From an uncultured Alphaproteobacteria bacterium (lineage in GTDB: Bacteria > Pseudomonadota > Alphaproteobacteria > CAAHEQ01 > UBA3637), in NCBI GenBank assembly GCA_944391565.1, contig CALXUB010000020.1, positions 1 through 53,324 of the forward strand: a stretch of DNA of 53,324 nt, in the 5' to 3' direction. Shown piece after piece: positions 9,577 to 17,951 of the stretch. The stretch's first letter is position 1. Each line of letters begins with the position of its first letter. Under the pieces are notes generated by a model, which searched no databases, had not been told where the DNA came from, and saw only the letters and a list, made by a program, of their open reading frames with translations. Both the position numbers and the translations under genes were made by a program.

Positions 9577-10985
9577 TTTTCGGACGGATAAACATAATCC
9601 GGGTTGATCTCTTTCGCACGTTCTTTAAACGCTTTTAACGTTTGGTTTTTCAGTGTTCTTTTGGGCAGGGTGTATGTCTTTAAAGGATTTACTTGACGGT
9701 TGTTTTTGATAACTTCAAAATGCAGATGCGGACCTGTAGAACGCCCTGTACTGCCGACATAACCGATCGTTTCACCCCTTTTAACGTAAGATCCTACGCG
9801 TAATTCTTTGTTGTAAGCATTCATGTGACCGTATGCTGTCGAATAAGTGTTGTTGTGTTTGATTTTAATATACTTGCCATATCCTCCGTTTCGTCCGAGC
9901 CGGACAATGACGCCGTCCGCGGCCGCAGGAATCGGCGTGCCGATCGGAGCTGGGAAATCAACGCCGTCATGATGAATTTTATAACCTAAAATCGGATGAA
10001 TACGTGTTCCGAAACCTGAAGAAATACGACCACGGCCAAGGGGACGTTTCATGATTGTTTGCGGAGCACTTTCCCCATATTCGTTGTAAAAGCCTTGAAC
10101 TCCCATTCCGTCAACGAAATAATATCTTTCATAGGTGTCTCGGTTTGTGGTGAGAGAGACATATAAAAGCTGGCTTTTGCCGATTTCCTTTCCGGTTTCC
10201 GTTGTTTTCTTTTCATAAATGATTTTAAAAGGTTCGCCAGCCTTTAAATCAGTTCTAAAATTAATTTGTCCATCCAATGCACGTGTCACCTGCTGAACAA
10301 TGGAACTGGGAACGTCGGCTTCTTGAGCGGCAGCGGCAAAACTGGATTGAATAATACCCTCCAAGGCAATAAGTTGTGTTTCGATTTTCCCTTCTTTGGA
10401 TTGCGGAACAAAATCACCGTCCGTGTTTTTAAATGTGGAAATGATGTCTCCATTGCGCATTTCCATTTTAAGACCCTGGAAAATATTGTCTTCATTAAAA
10501 AACAATTCAAAGCTTTGTCCCGGCTGCAGTTTGCGCAAGTCAGTGATAAGACTTAAAGATTCACTGGCAGCCAAAGCATCGGCCATGCTGACATCTGCAC
10601 GTGTTAATAAACCGCTGAGCGTTTCATTTTTGTTCAATTGTAAAAGAATCGGGATGATTTGAGTTTCAGCCTCATTTAACAAAAGGTCATCTGTTTGCAC
10701 TTCTTTTTGAAGGACATCTTCGGGCGGCAAAGGTTCTTCTGTGATTAAATCGGAAAAACGTACCTCGGCTTCGTCGGTTGGATAAGAAATAAGCCGATGA
10801 GCTGCCGGTATGACAAGGGCTGTTGCCAGAACACCGATAAAACAACCGATAAAAATGTATTGTAATTTAATATCAAATCTTTTTTGTGCCGGTGTTCGTA
10901 AGCGCCAATAAGCCGGTTTTAAAAAAAGGTATCCTCGGTGAATCAAAGGATGCAGTTTTTTTAAAAAACGAGGAAACAAGATCAT
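9573..10985 (-). CDS. M23 murein endopeptidase, MepM/YebA-like
   Basis: A 470-residue inner-membrane-anchored peptidoglycan endopeptidase. One transmembrane helix lies at about 43-62. An OapA/LysM-like region (NKNETLSGLLTRADV) precedes the LytM domain. The zinc ligands are present: H339xxxD343 in HHDGVDF and H420-L-H422 in GPHLHFEV. Because the motifs are intact it should be an active cross-link-cleaving hydrolase, unlike the EnvC-type protein at 23980-25161. An AAGG site lies before the ATG. It stands alone, convergent with the binding-protein gene. Confidence 0.93.
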   Translation of the reverse strand: MILFPRFLKKLHPLIHRGYLFLKPAYWRLRTPAQKRFDIKLQYIFIGCFIGVLATALVIPAAHRLISYPTDEAEVRFSDLITEEPLPPEDVLQKEVQTDDLLLNEAETQIIPILLQLNKNETLSGLLTRADVSMADALAASESLSLITDLRKLQPGQSFELFFNEDNIFQGLKMEMRNGDIISTFKNTDGDFVPQSKEGKIETQLIALEGIIQSSFAAAAQEADVPSSIVQQVTRALDGQINFRTDLKAGEPFKIIYEKKTTETGKEIGKSQLLYVSLTTNRDTYERYYFVDGMGVQGFYNEYGESAPQTIMKRPLGRGRISSGFGTRIHPILGYKIHHDGVDFPAPIGTPIPAAADGVIVRLGRNGGYGKYIKIKHNNTYSTAYGHMNAYNKELRVGSYVKRGETIGYVGSTGRSTGPHLHFEVIKNNRQVNPLKTYTLPKRTLKNQTLKAFKERAKEINPDYVYPSEN

Positions 10986-11221
10986 CTTAAAGCCTTCAAG
11001 TGTTGATTTTTGTTTAGGTTGCTTTTAATTCATAAAAAAGTCAAGTTCTTTTTATATCAACTTTAGCCGTAAGCTTTTTTATCTAAAAAAGGTATAAAAT
11101 ATTGGCGGATTGAATAAGATTTTTTTGAAATAGAGAGAAAGATGTAAAGATTTTACAAAAAAAATGACAAAAAATAAAAAGCAGATATATTCGCCTTATG
11201 CATTTAAAAAAGGAGTGAAGC

Positions 11222-11586
11222 ATGGACATCACACAGGTTTATGATTGGAGGATTTGAAAAAGCTGCAAGAAAACGGCGCTTCTGTTGCACAGGTATGAGA
11301 GGCTTACGCCATGATGGAGGCAAATAAGGAACGGCGCGCAAAAGCAACAGAAAAATTATTAACTTTAGATTGGAAAAAAGTTTCCTTAGAAGAAGTGAAA
11401 GACTTGTTGTCACAGGGCGCTGATATAAAGGCCAAGGAGATTCGTTCTGTTGACGCAGATAGGTCGGGCCAACCGGTTGACCACTCATTGCGCAGGGTGT
11501 TATTTGGCGGTGATCGGCTTCGTCAAAATGCACCGTTATCATTGATTGTGGCAGAGCGGTTAAAGGAACGTCAATTCCGTTTATAA
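11222..11586 (+). pseudogene. Broken ankyrin-like leader gene
   Basis: An ATG at 11222 with an AAAGGAG site starts MDITQVYDW. A one-base loss at about 11244-11250 (GATTGGAGGATTTG where GATTGGGAGGATTTG would read DWEDL) shifts the frame. The following frame reads DLKKLQENGASVAQV, hits TGA at 11296-11298, then continues EAYAMMEANKERRAKATEKLL. The segment LLTLDWKKVSLEEVKDLLSQ plus GADIKAK resembles the start of an ankyrin repeat, after which the sequence no longer looks like the family. I infer a decayed remnant with a frameshift, a premature stop and a truncated 3' part. Confidence 0.6.
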
Positions 11587-11614
11587 GAATTAACATTTCT
11601 TATCAATCGATAAG

Positions 11615-11637
11615 GAAGGACTGAAAAGTCCTTCTTT
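11615..11637 (+). terminator. Weak intrinsic terminator
   Basis: An 8-bp stem (GAAGGACT at 11615-11622 with AGTCCTTC at 11627-11634), GAAA loop and a short T-run. It ends the pseudogene transcript just before the next promoter. Confidence 0.6.
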
Positions 11638-11682
11638 GTCATTTCATAGCTGAGAATTTTTTCTCTCTTTTCAAAAAAATGC

Positions 11683-11710
11683 TTGACAGGGGGGGGGGGC
11701 ATGATAGAGT
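11683..11710 (+). promoter_or_regulatory. Promoter with an 11-G tract in the spacer (probable phase-variable switch)
   Basis: The -35 box is a perfect TTGACA (11683-11688). It is followed at once by eleven G (11689-11699), then CATGA, then a -10-like TAGAGT (11705-11710, four of six consensus bases). The spacer is 16 bp. A change of one G alters spacer length to 15 or 17, which changes sigma-70 promoter strength. The next gene, whose ATG is at 11805, encodes a secreted-type repeat protein. Confidence 0.75.
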
Positions 11711-11804
11711 GATTCCAATTCAACTGGGAAGCAAAAGGCACTCGAGTGCGCGTTTTTCAGGTTAAAACCCGTCTATGATAGATAAAAGGAAAAGGAAGGA
11801 CATC

Positions 11805-14006
11805 ATGAAAAATAAAAAACAGTTTGGCCGGAGTATGATTGAGATGCTGGGAGTTCTGGCGGTGATAGGGATGTTAAGTATTGGTGCTTTGGCGGGGTTC
11901 CAATACGCGATGAACAAACACCGTGCAAATGAAACTATCCATGATGTGATGCTTCGGGCCATGAACGTTCCTATGATTGATGAGAACTATCTTTACCGTC
12001 CCGAAGGGTACGAATGGTTGTTTGCGGGTCTTTCCGCAAATGGCCGCCAGGGGACGTACTATAACATGGCAACACTGGTGTCAGACTTGCCTGAATATGT
12101 GTTCAAGGTGGAAATCCCAGACGTTCCCAAAAAAGTCTGCCGGCAAATTTTGGCTATGAACCCAACCGATGTTGATGCCATTTATGTGGAAGGAGATAAG
12201 CATACCGACACGGAGGCTTGCCCCAATGACTTAAACGCCATGGCTTTTTACTTTGATGAGGATTGGAGCAACAATAAAAATAATCCCATCCCACCTGCAA
12301 TCTGCATTGGGTCGGATTGTAAACCGGATGGCACATGTTCAGGACCAGATTGTACTATCTGTGTTGGCAAAGATTGCGATGAGAATGGTACCTGTGTTGG
12401 GAAAAATTGCCATAGCTGCACCGGTTCTGACTGTGGACCGGACGGAGAATGCGAAGGCACAAACTGTACCCAAAATCCAACGCCGCCATCTCCTTCTTGT
12501 ATTGGGAGTGATTGTAACCCTGATGGGACGTGTTCAGGGCCAAACTGTACCATCTGTGTTGGAACAGATTGCGACGAGAATGGCAACTGTGTTGGCCCAG
12601 ATTGTGTCAGCTGTAAAGGAGCTGATTGCGGTCCAGACGGAGAATGTATCGGTTCGGATTGTGACGGTTGTCAAGGAGAAGGCTGTACACCCAATCCGCC
12701 AACGCCACCAGATCCAAACGATGACCCGTGCCAAGAAGACCCTGATTCTTTGGATTGCCAAGACAAATGTCGGTCAAGCGTAAATCCGTATTGTTGTCGG
12801 TATCCTTCTTCTGAAGGATGTAACTGTTCTTCGAGACCGAGTTGCAGCGGATGTGAAAGCTATGTTTACGACGCCAAAGGGTGTGTCATTGCGTGTACCA
12901 GCGCGTGTGATGCGACAGCGTGCGAGGTTTGTCAAAATGGCGTTTGTGAAAGCAGCTGTTTGTCAACACAATATTGCGACAATGGAATGTGTAAACAAAC
13001 ATGCACCCCAACGTGTGACAGCAGCCAATGTTTACGGTGTGAAGATGGCGCTTGTGTCAGTACGTGTACAGACGGCGAAGAATGCGTTAACGGCGGGTGT
13101 GTTTCTGCTTGCGGTCCCTGTGAAGAGCGGGTAGACGGGACCTGCCAAAGTACTTGTAGTGGCGGTCAAACGTGTCAAGAGGGTGTATGCGGATGTCCGC
13201 CTTTGTTGCCAGAGTGGTATGAGGGGGCGTGTCATCGGTGTTTAACGGGCTTTGAGGAATGCGGAACGGATAGTTGTTGTTCTCCTGATGAAACGTGTTG
13301 TCAAGGAGCGTGCTATGACTTTACGCAATGCGCAGGTTCCTCGACGGGCGGTTTTGATTACAGCACGTGTTCCTGTGTTTGCACTTTAGGTCAACAAGTG
13401 TGCCAGTTAAATGGTGAACGGTGGTGCTGTGGCACGGACGAAGAGTGTTCAGGCGTAGAGAGTGGCGTTTGTTGTGAAAAGCTTGTACCGGAGAATTGTC
13501 CTCAGTGTTCGAAGTTAGAGCTTCGCGGGGCCTGTTATCAGTGCGTATCGACGGCAGCGAACGGGGAAGCGTGTACGGATGAGGAGGGTCAAGCTGGCAC
13601 GTGTGATAACGGCACGTGCGTTGTCAAGTGCGACCCAGACACCGAAATCGACTGCGGCACGACAACCAACCATTGGTGTTGCAACATCGGGCAGACTTGC
13701 GGTGAAAATGGGCTGTGCATTGATGCCGTTCAGACATGTTCTGCTTCGCGTGATTGTTCAGATGGGCAGTGTTGTTCGGACGGGCTATGCATTTCTCATC
13801 AGGCTTTTTGTGATAAAGCCTGCACAAGAGTAAATGAAGCTCATCCAGAAGGATCAGAATATGCAGATATGTATGGCAATTCATGCTCCTCAACTTGGAT
13901 GGTTTTAGATCCGATTATGACAAATACGAAAGGATATTCGGTTTATTACTGTGAATATAAAGATAAAAACGGGAATACAGTAAGTGGAGGGTATTGCAAT
14001 GTGTAA
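11805..14006 (+). CDS. Prepilin-like, Cys-rich repeat surface protein
   Basis: A 733-residue protein of unknown function. The N-terminus has a type IV prepilin-like cleavage site: basic leader, Gly8, then RSMIE with Glu at +5 (Glu13), and a hydrophobic helix to about residue 30. After a globular part (about 35-165) come two 65-residue tandem Cys repeats built on CxGSDCxPDGTC units, a Pro-rich linker, and many EGF-like or disulfide-rich modules with CQNGVC-type loops. The final 60 residues are less Cys-rich. I start at ATG 11805 because AAGGAAGG sits just upstream; an in-frame ATG at 11775 lacks a site. A prepilin peptidase is encoded at 26884-27585. Expression is probably controlled by the poly-G promoter. 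Likely exported and disulfide-stabilised; adhesion is a guess. Confidence 0.85.
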   Translation: MKNKKQFGRSMIEMLGVLAVIGMLSIGALAGFQYAMNKHRANETIHDVMLRAMNVPMIDENYLYRPEGYEWLFAGLSANGRQGTYYNMATLVSDLPEYVFKVEIPDVPKKVCRQILAMNPTDVDAIYVEGDKHTDTEACPNDLNAMAFYFDEDWSNNKNNPIPPAICIGSDCKPDGTCSGPDCTICVGKDCDENGTCVGKNCHSCTGSDCGPDGECEGTNCTQNPTPPSPSCIGSDCNPDGTCSGPNCTICVGTDCDENGNCVGPDCVSCKGADCGPDGECIGSDCDGCQGEGCTPNPPTPPDPNDDPCQEDPDSLDCQDKCRSSVNPYCCRYPSSEGCNCSSRPSCSGCESYVYDAKGCVIACTSACDATACEVCQNGVCESSCLSTQYCDNGMCKQTCTPTCDSSQCLRCEDGACVSTCTDGEECVNGGCVSACGPCEERVDGTCQSTCSGGQTCQEGVCGCPPLLPEWYEGACHRCLTGFEECGTDSCCSPDETCCQGACYDFTQCAGSSTGGFDYSTCSCVCTLGQQVCQLNGERWCCGTDEECSGVESGVCCEKLVPENCPQCSKLELRGACYQCVSTAANGEACTDEEGQAGTCDNGTCVVKCDPDTEIDCGTTTNHWCCNIGQTCGENGLCIDAVQTCSASRDCSDGQCCSDGLCISHQAFCDKACTRVNEAHPEGSEYADMYGNSCSSTWMVLDPIMTNTKGYSVYYCEYKDKNGNTVSGGYCNV
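12303..12692 (+). repeat. Two tandem 195-bp coding repeats
   Basis: Units at 12303-12497 and 12498-12692 each encode 65 residues. Equivalent stretches such as TGTACTATCTGTGTTGG (12351) and TGTACCATCTGTGTTGG (12546) are exactly 195 bp apart. Within each unit there is a smaller repeat of about 14-16 residues (CxGxDCxxxGxCxGxxC). Such repeats can expand or contract by recombination or slippage without breaking the frame. Confidence 0.88.
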
Positions 14007-14008
14007 TT

Positions 14009-14030
14009 AAAGGAGCCGAAAGGCTCCTTT
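14009..14030. terminator. Bidirectional intrinsic terminator
   Basis: A 9-bp perfect stem (AAAGGAGCC at 14009-14017, GGCTCCTTT at 14022-14030) with a GAAA loop lies between the convergent Cys-rich gene and tyrS. Confidence 0.8.
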
Positions 14031-14036
14031 AAACAC

Positions 14037-15263
14037 TTACGCTTCTAATTGATAAAAACCACGTTTTCCAATTTTAATTTTCATGCCTTTTTGAAGGTTG
14101 AGCTTGGAAAAAGGATCCGTTCTTTTTTCTCCATTGATACTTACTGCGCCGCTTTCAATCAATCGGCGAATAGCGGATTTACTCTCGTTAGGATGAACTG
14201 CAGCGGCTAAGTCAACTAAAGAAACATCTTGAGTAGCAACAGGCAAGCTTGCCATCGAAACGCTGGTAAATTCCTTTGTGTCAAAGCCTTTTTGTTGGAC
14301 TTGTTTGTAAAAGAAAGCTTCAGCCGCTTTGGCCGCTTCTTCGCCATGATACTGACGGGCGATATCGAAAGCCACTTTCTTTTTCAAATCCATCGGATTG
14401 ACTTTACCGTTTTTATAATCAGCAATCATATCTGCTTTGACTTGAGGCGTAAAATCCGTTGTCAGTTCAATCCACTCGGGCAGTAAATCATCTGGAATTG
14501 ACATGGTTTTCCCATACATCTCATTAGCCGTTTCGGTCAGACCGATGTAGTTGCCTTTGGACTTGCTCATTTTCATGACACCGTCCAAACCGCGTAAAAG
14601 CGGCATAGAAATAACGGTTTGTCCGATTTCTTTTTTTCCGAAGGCTTCTTGAAGTGTTTTACCCACTAAACAGTTAAATAATTGATCTCGTCCGCCAAAC
14701 TCAATGTCACAGTTCATGGCAACGGAATCATAGCCTTGGACCATAGGATAGACCAATTCATGCAAAGAAATCGGAATGTTGTTTTCAAAGCGGTTGGCAA
14801 AATCTTCGCGCTGCATCATTTGCGCCAAGGTTGCTTTTCCAAGCAGCTTGATAACGTCTGCAAACGTCATCTTATTCAACCAGTCACCGTTAAAAAGGAT
14901 TTTAACATTTTTCTTCGTATCGATGACTTTATCCATTTGATCAATGTAAGTTTGTGCATTTTTTTTGACTTCTTCGGCAGTCAACGGCGGTCGAGTGGTG
15001 TTGCGTCCTGATGGATCGCCGATACAGGCCGTGAAATCACCGACCAACAAATGAATTTCATGTCCCGCTTCTTGGAAATCACGTAGTTTTTTAAACGCAA
15101 CAGCATGTCCTAAGTGCAAATCCGGTGCGGTCGGATCCATTCCGAATTTAATAATCAGGGGCCGTTTTTCTTTTTCGGCAAGTTTCAGTTTTTCTTCTAA
15201 TCCGTTGGTCGGAACGATTGTTTCAATTCCTTGTTTTAATTTTTCCAGTGTTGTTAAATCCAT
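14037..15263 (-). CDS. tyrS: Tyrosyl-tRNA synthetase (KMSKS type)
   Basis: A 408-residue class I synthetase. HIGH appears as DLHLGHAVAF (about residue 47), and the second signature is a full KMSKSKGNY, as in the TyrZ-type subgroup rather than the KFGKT form of E. coli TyrS. The C-terminus is an S4 RNA-binding domain (SAIRRLIESGAVSINGEKR). An AAGGAC site precedes the ATG. It is a single-gene unit between convergent and tandem neighbours. Confidence 0.95.
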   Translation of the reverse strand: MDLTTLEKLKQGIETIVPTNGLEEKLKLAEKEKRPLIIKFGMDPTAPDLHLGHAVAFKKLRDFQEAGHEIHLLVGDFTACIGDPSGRNTTRPPLTAEEVKKNAQTYIDQMDKVIDTKKNVKILFNGDWLNKMTFADVIKLLGKATLAQMMQREDFANRFENNIPISLHELVYPMVQGYDSVAMNCDIEFGGRDQLFNCLVGKTLQEAFGKKEIGQTVISMPLLRGLDGVMKMSKSKGNYIGLTETANEMYGKTMSIPDDLLPEWIELTTDFTPQVKADMIADYKNGKVNPMDLKKKVAFDIARQYHGEEAAKAAEAFFYKQVQQKGFDTKEFTSVSMASLPVATQDVSLVDLAAAVHPNESKSAIRRLIESGAVSINGEKRTDPFSKLNLQKGMKIKIGKRGFYQLEA

Positions 15264-15320
15264 GGTTTCTGTCCTTTTGGTTAATCTTTATGTCTTTGTA
15301 TCAGATTTGCTTTTAAAAAG

Positions 15321-17513
15321 CTAGTTTTTTTGGAAAAAAACTTCGCGCACTTTCTGAACAAGCTGTGTCAAGCTGAAAGGCTTAGCCAAAAATGAGAATG
15401 TTTTTGATTCATCTTTTCCATGCCGTGCGAAGTCTTCCGAATATCCGCTCATCAATATTACCCGTAAAGACGGGTATCGTTCTTTGGCAAGCTGTGCCAA
15501 CGTTTCACCGTCCATGCCGGGCATCATCATGTCAGTCAACAATAAATCCGGTTCAGTGCCTTTTTCAATTTCTTTTAAGGCCTCATCCGCATTGGAAAAT
15601 TCCAAAACCGTAAACCCTTTATTTTTCAAAACGCGCGCACTGAATGCCCGAACGGCATCTTCATCCTCCACCAGCATAATGGTTCCGCTGCGCGGGGAGG
15701 GCAACGGCGCTGGCATTGTTTTTTCGAATGGCTTTGCAGGAGCATCAAAACGGGGCAGATAAAGTGTAAATGTCGTACCGACACCGACTTCGCTTTCAAC
15801 CTGAATATAACCGTCCGTTTGAGTAATAATACCGTAAACTGTCGACAAACCCAATCCCGTTCCCGACCCGGCGATGCCTTCTTTTGTTGAAAAGAAAGGT
15901 TCAAAAATACGGGATAAGTTCTCCTTTTGAATGCCACATCCCGTATCGGCGACGGAAATAACAACGTAATGGCCCGGTATCATCATGTCGTTGCCGATGC
16001 TGCGCGCTTTTTTGATAATTTCGGTGTGGCCCTGAATGGTCAATCGTCCGCCGGAAGGCATAGCATCCCGTGCATTAACGGCTAGGTTTAAAAAAACTTG
16101 CGTCAATTGGTTCGGATCAACCTTCACAAATCCTAAATCATTCGTATGATCAAAAATCAATTCAATCTGTGGTCCGATACTGCGGCGTAAAAGAGCAGAC
16201 AGCTCCGAAAAGGCGTCTGAGATGTCAATCAACTGAGGCTTTAACGGTTGTTTCCTGGAAAAGGCCAATAGTTGACCAACCAATCCGGAGGCTCGATTTG
16301 CATTATGTTTTATCTGCATGATGTCAGCAAACGACGGATCTCCCATTCCATGCTTTTGAAGCAGCAAATCCGAAAAACCGATAATGGCCGTCAACAGATT
16401 GTTGAAGTCATGAGCCACGCCGCCGGCAAGCTGTCCCATCGCCTGCATTTTTTGTGCATGAGCCATTTGCATTTCCAAATTTTTATGTTCATTTAAGTCC
16501 GTCAGGTAAAATAAGAAAGAAGTGATGTCTTTTTCTTTTTTAGAAACCTGTGTTTCAACAGGAGCGATATAGGCCATGACAGTTTTCTTCTCTCCCGTCG
16601 GTAAAGCAAAAGACAGTTCACATTTTTCGAATTTTTGTGCATGCATCATCAGCTTTGACAACTTCAAGGGAAGCGTTTCTTTGGATTCATTATCCAACAG
16701 TTGCATCAAAGGCGTTTCTTTCAACACACCGGCACTCAGGCCGGTTAAATGTAAAAAAGCTGGATTTGCTTCTAAAATGATCAAGTCGACGGCATCTATG
16801 CGGAAAATACCCAAAGGCGCTTTATCGAAAAACAAACCGGACCCGGTTTTGCCTTTCTTTTTCGGAAAAATGTCAGTGGCGATGACAATGCCTTCGAATA
16901 AAGTTTCACTGTTGCGTTCAAAGCTGTTTTGAAAAATAAAAGCGCTGAGCGGTTTGCTCTTCGGGCGTTTCAAGAAAACTTCGGCCATCCAGTTTTCATC
17001 AACGGGCAGTTCATTTTTGATCAATTGATTTAAGGATTGATGCAGAAGTTCTTCCTTCGTGCGAGACAGCCATCCGCATAAACGTTCGTTTGTATATTGT
17101 ATACGTCCATCTGTATCCGTAATATAAAATCCGACCGGCAGCGTATCCAAAGATTCTTGCAAAACGCGTTGCTCACTTTGAACCCAAGTTTGAAATTGAA
17201 AAGTGTCCGAAATATTGCGTGCTGTCAATAAAGTGGCTTTGGGCAGGTTTTTAAGGGTCACTTCCCAAATCGCATGGGGTGTTTCCAACTGGACTGAAAC
17301 AGGATAGTGATTTAAATAAGCATGCTGTAATTTTTCCAACCGCTCGGGTTGAGGGGTTCCTTGTAAGAAAACGAAAGGATCTGCAGCTGATGTAAACAAA
17401 GCTGCTCCTTTTTCATTTTGAGCGGTCACTTTGTTTTTGTGCGTCCGAATCTGACGAGCATCGGATTCGGCTTCCAAAAGTGCATGTAATGCTTTGTTTT
17501 CTTTGTTTAACAT
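15321..17513 (-). CDS. cckA: CckA-type hybrid histidine kinase
   Basis: CckA feeds phosphate through ChpT to CtrA, the alphaproteobacterial cell-cycle regulator. The 730-residue product has two or three PAS-like regions (about 115-180 and 230-340), a HisKA with GQLAGGVAHDFNNLL (phospho-acceptor His368) and the CckA-typical FADIMQIKHNANRASGL, a HATPase, and a C-terminal receiver with phospho-Asp661 (LLLTDMMMPGMDG). Start chosen at 17513 (AGAAGAG upstream). The frame extends to 17690, adding 59 residues of doubtful hydrophobic sequence without a ribosome site. With the shorter start there is no transmembrane segment, unlike canonical CckA. No chpT or ctrA lies in the window. Confidence 0.9.
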   Translation of the reverse strand: MLNKENKALHALLEAESDARQIRTHKNKVTAQNEKGAALFTSAADPFVFLQGTPQPERLEKLQHAYLNHYPVSVQLETPHAIWEVTLKNLPKATLLTARNISDTFQFQTWVQSEQRVLQESLDTLPVGFYITDTDGRIQYTNERLCGWLSRTKEELLHQSLNQLIKNELPVDENWMAEVFLKRPKSKPLSAFIFQNSFERNSETLFEGIVIATDIFPKKKGKTGSGLFFDKAPLGIFRIDAVDLIILEANPAFLHLTGLSAGVLKETPLMQLLDNESKETLPLKLSKLMMHAQKFEKCELSFALPTGEKKTVMAYIAPVETQVSKKEKDITSFLFYLTDLNEHKNLEMQMAHAQKMQAMGQLAGGVAHDFNNLLTAIIGFSDLLLQKHGMGDPSFADIMQIKHNANRASGLVGQLLAFSRKQPLKPQLIDISDAFSELSALLRRSIGPQIELIFDHTNDLGFVKVDPNQLTQVFLNLAVNARDAMPSGGRLTIQGHTEIIKKARSIGNDMMIPGHYVVISVADTGCGIQKENLSRIFEPFFSTKEGIAGSGTGLGLSTVYGIITQTDGYIQVESEVGVGTTFTLYLPRFDAPAKPFEKTMPAPLPSPRSGTIMLVEDEDAVRAFSARVLKNKGFTVLEFSNADEALKEIEKGTEPDLLLTDMMMPGMDGETLAQLAKERYPSLRVILMSGYSEDFARHGKDESKTFSFLAKPFSLTQLVQKVREVFFQKN

Positions 17514-17859
17514 CAGGTTTTCTCTTCTGTTTTTTATCATGCTAGCAAAGAATGGCGAAAGAATCGAGGCCTTTTTGTGTAAAAATACAAGCATAAAGAG
17601 AACGGATCTTTTTTTATCTTTTAAAACAATCACTTTTAAAAAGTAAATTTTTTTATCCGAAATAAAGAGCAGAAAAGCTTGATTTTTCAATTTTATTATT
17701 TGATTTTCTATTTTTTTACAATATGTTATTTAAAATTAACTTTTTTTTTGAAAACTTTTCCAAAGGGAAATGAGTTAAAAAAAAGTTAATGAAAAAATCT
17801 CCTTTTTTGAGGGAGTTATTTTAATTTTAAAATTTTTTTATTTTTTCTAAAAAAAACTG

Positions 17860-17889
17860 TTGACCACAGGAAAGATCAAGGGCTATGGT
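17860..17889 (+). promoter_or_regulatory. Promoter of the nrdD operon
   Basis: TTGACC (17860-17865) and TATGGT (17884-17889) are separated by 18 bp. The predicted start point falls just upstream of the NrdR-like box. The remaining region from 17514 to here is very AT-rich and shows no other gene. Confidence 0.5.
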
Positions 17890-17911
17890 GACTCTTACAG
17901 CAAAGGCGAAA

Positions 17912-17927
17912 AAACTATATCTTGTGT
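17912..17927 (+). promoter_or_regulatory. NrdR box upstream of nrdD
   Basis: AAACTATATCTTGTGT matches the NrdR operator consensus (ACACWATATATWGTGT) at 14 of 16 positions. NrdR boxes normally come as pairs about three helical turns apart; the sequence 32 bp upstream (from 17880) keeps only a CTAT half. It suggests repression of the operon by an NrdR encoded elsewhere. Confidence 0.75.
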
Positions 17928-17951
17928 TTTGAGTGAATATGAGGATACTAA

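Noticed and set aside
11204..11596. A 130-codon open frame on the minus strand opposite the ankyrin-like remnant
   Set aside because: No ribosome site, odd composition, and the plus strand gives an ankyrin-like reading with a ribosome site; it is a shadow.
12253..12783. Long open frames in other frames across the Cys repeats
   Set aside because: They arise from the periodic, Gly/Cys-biased codons of the real gene; they have no start signals and a low-complexity translation.
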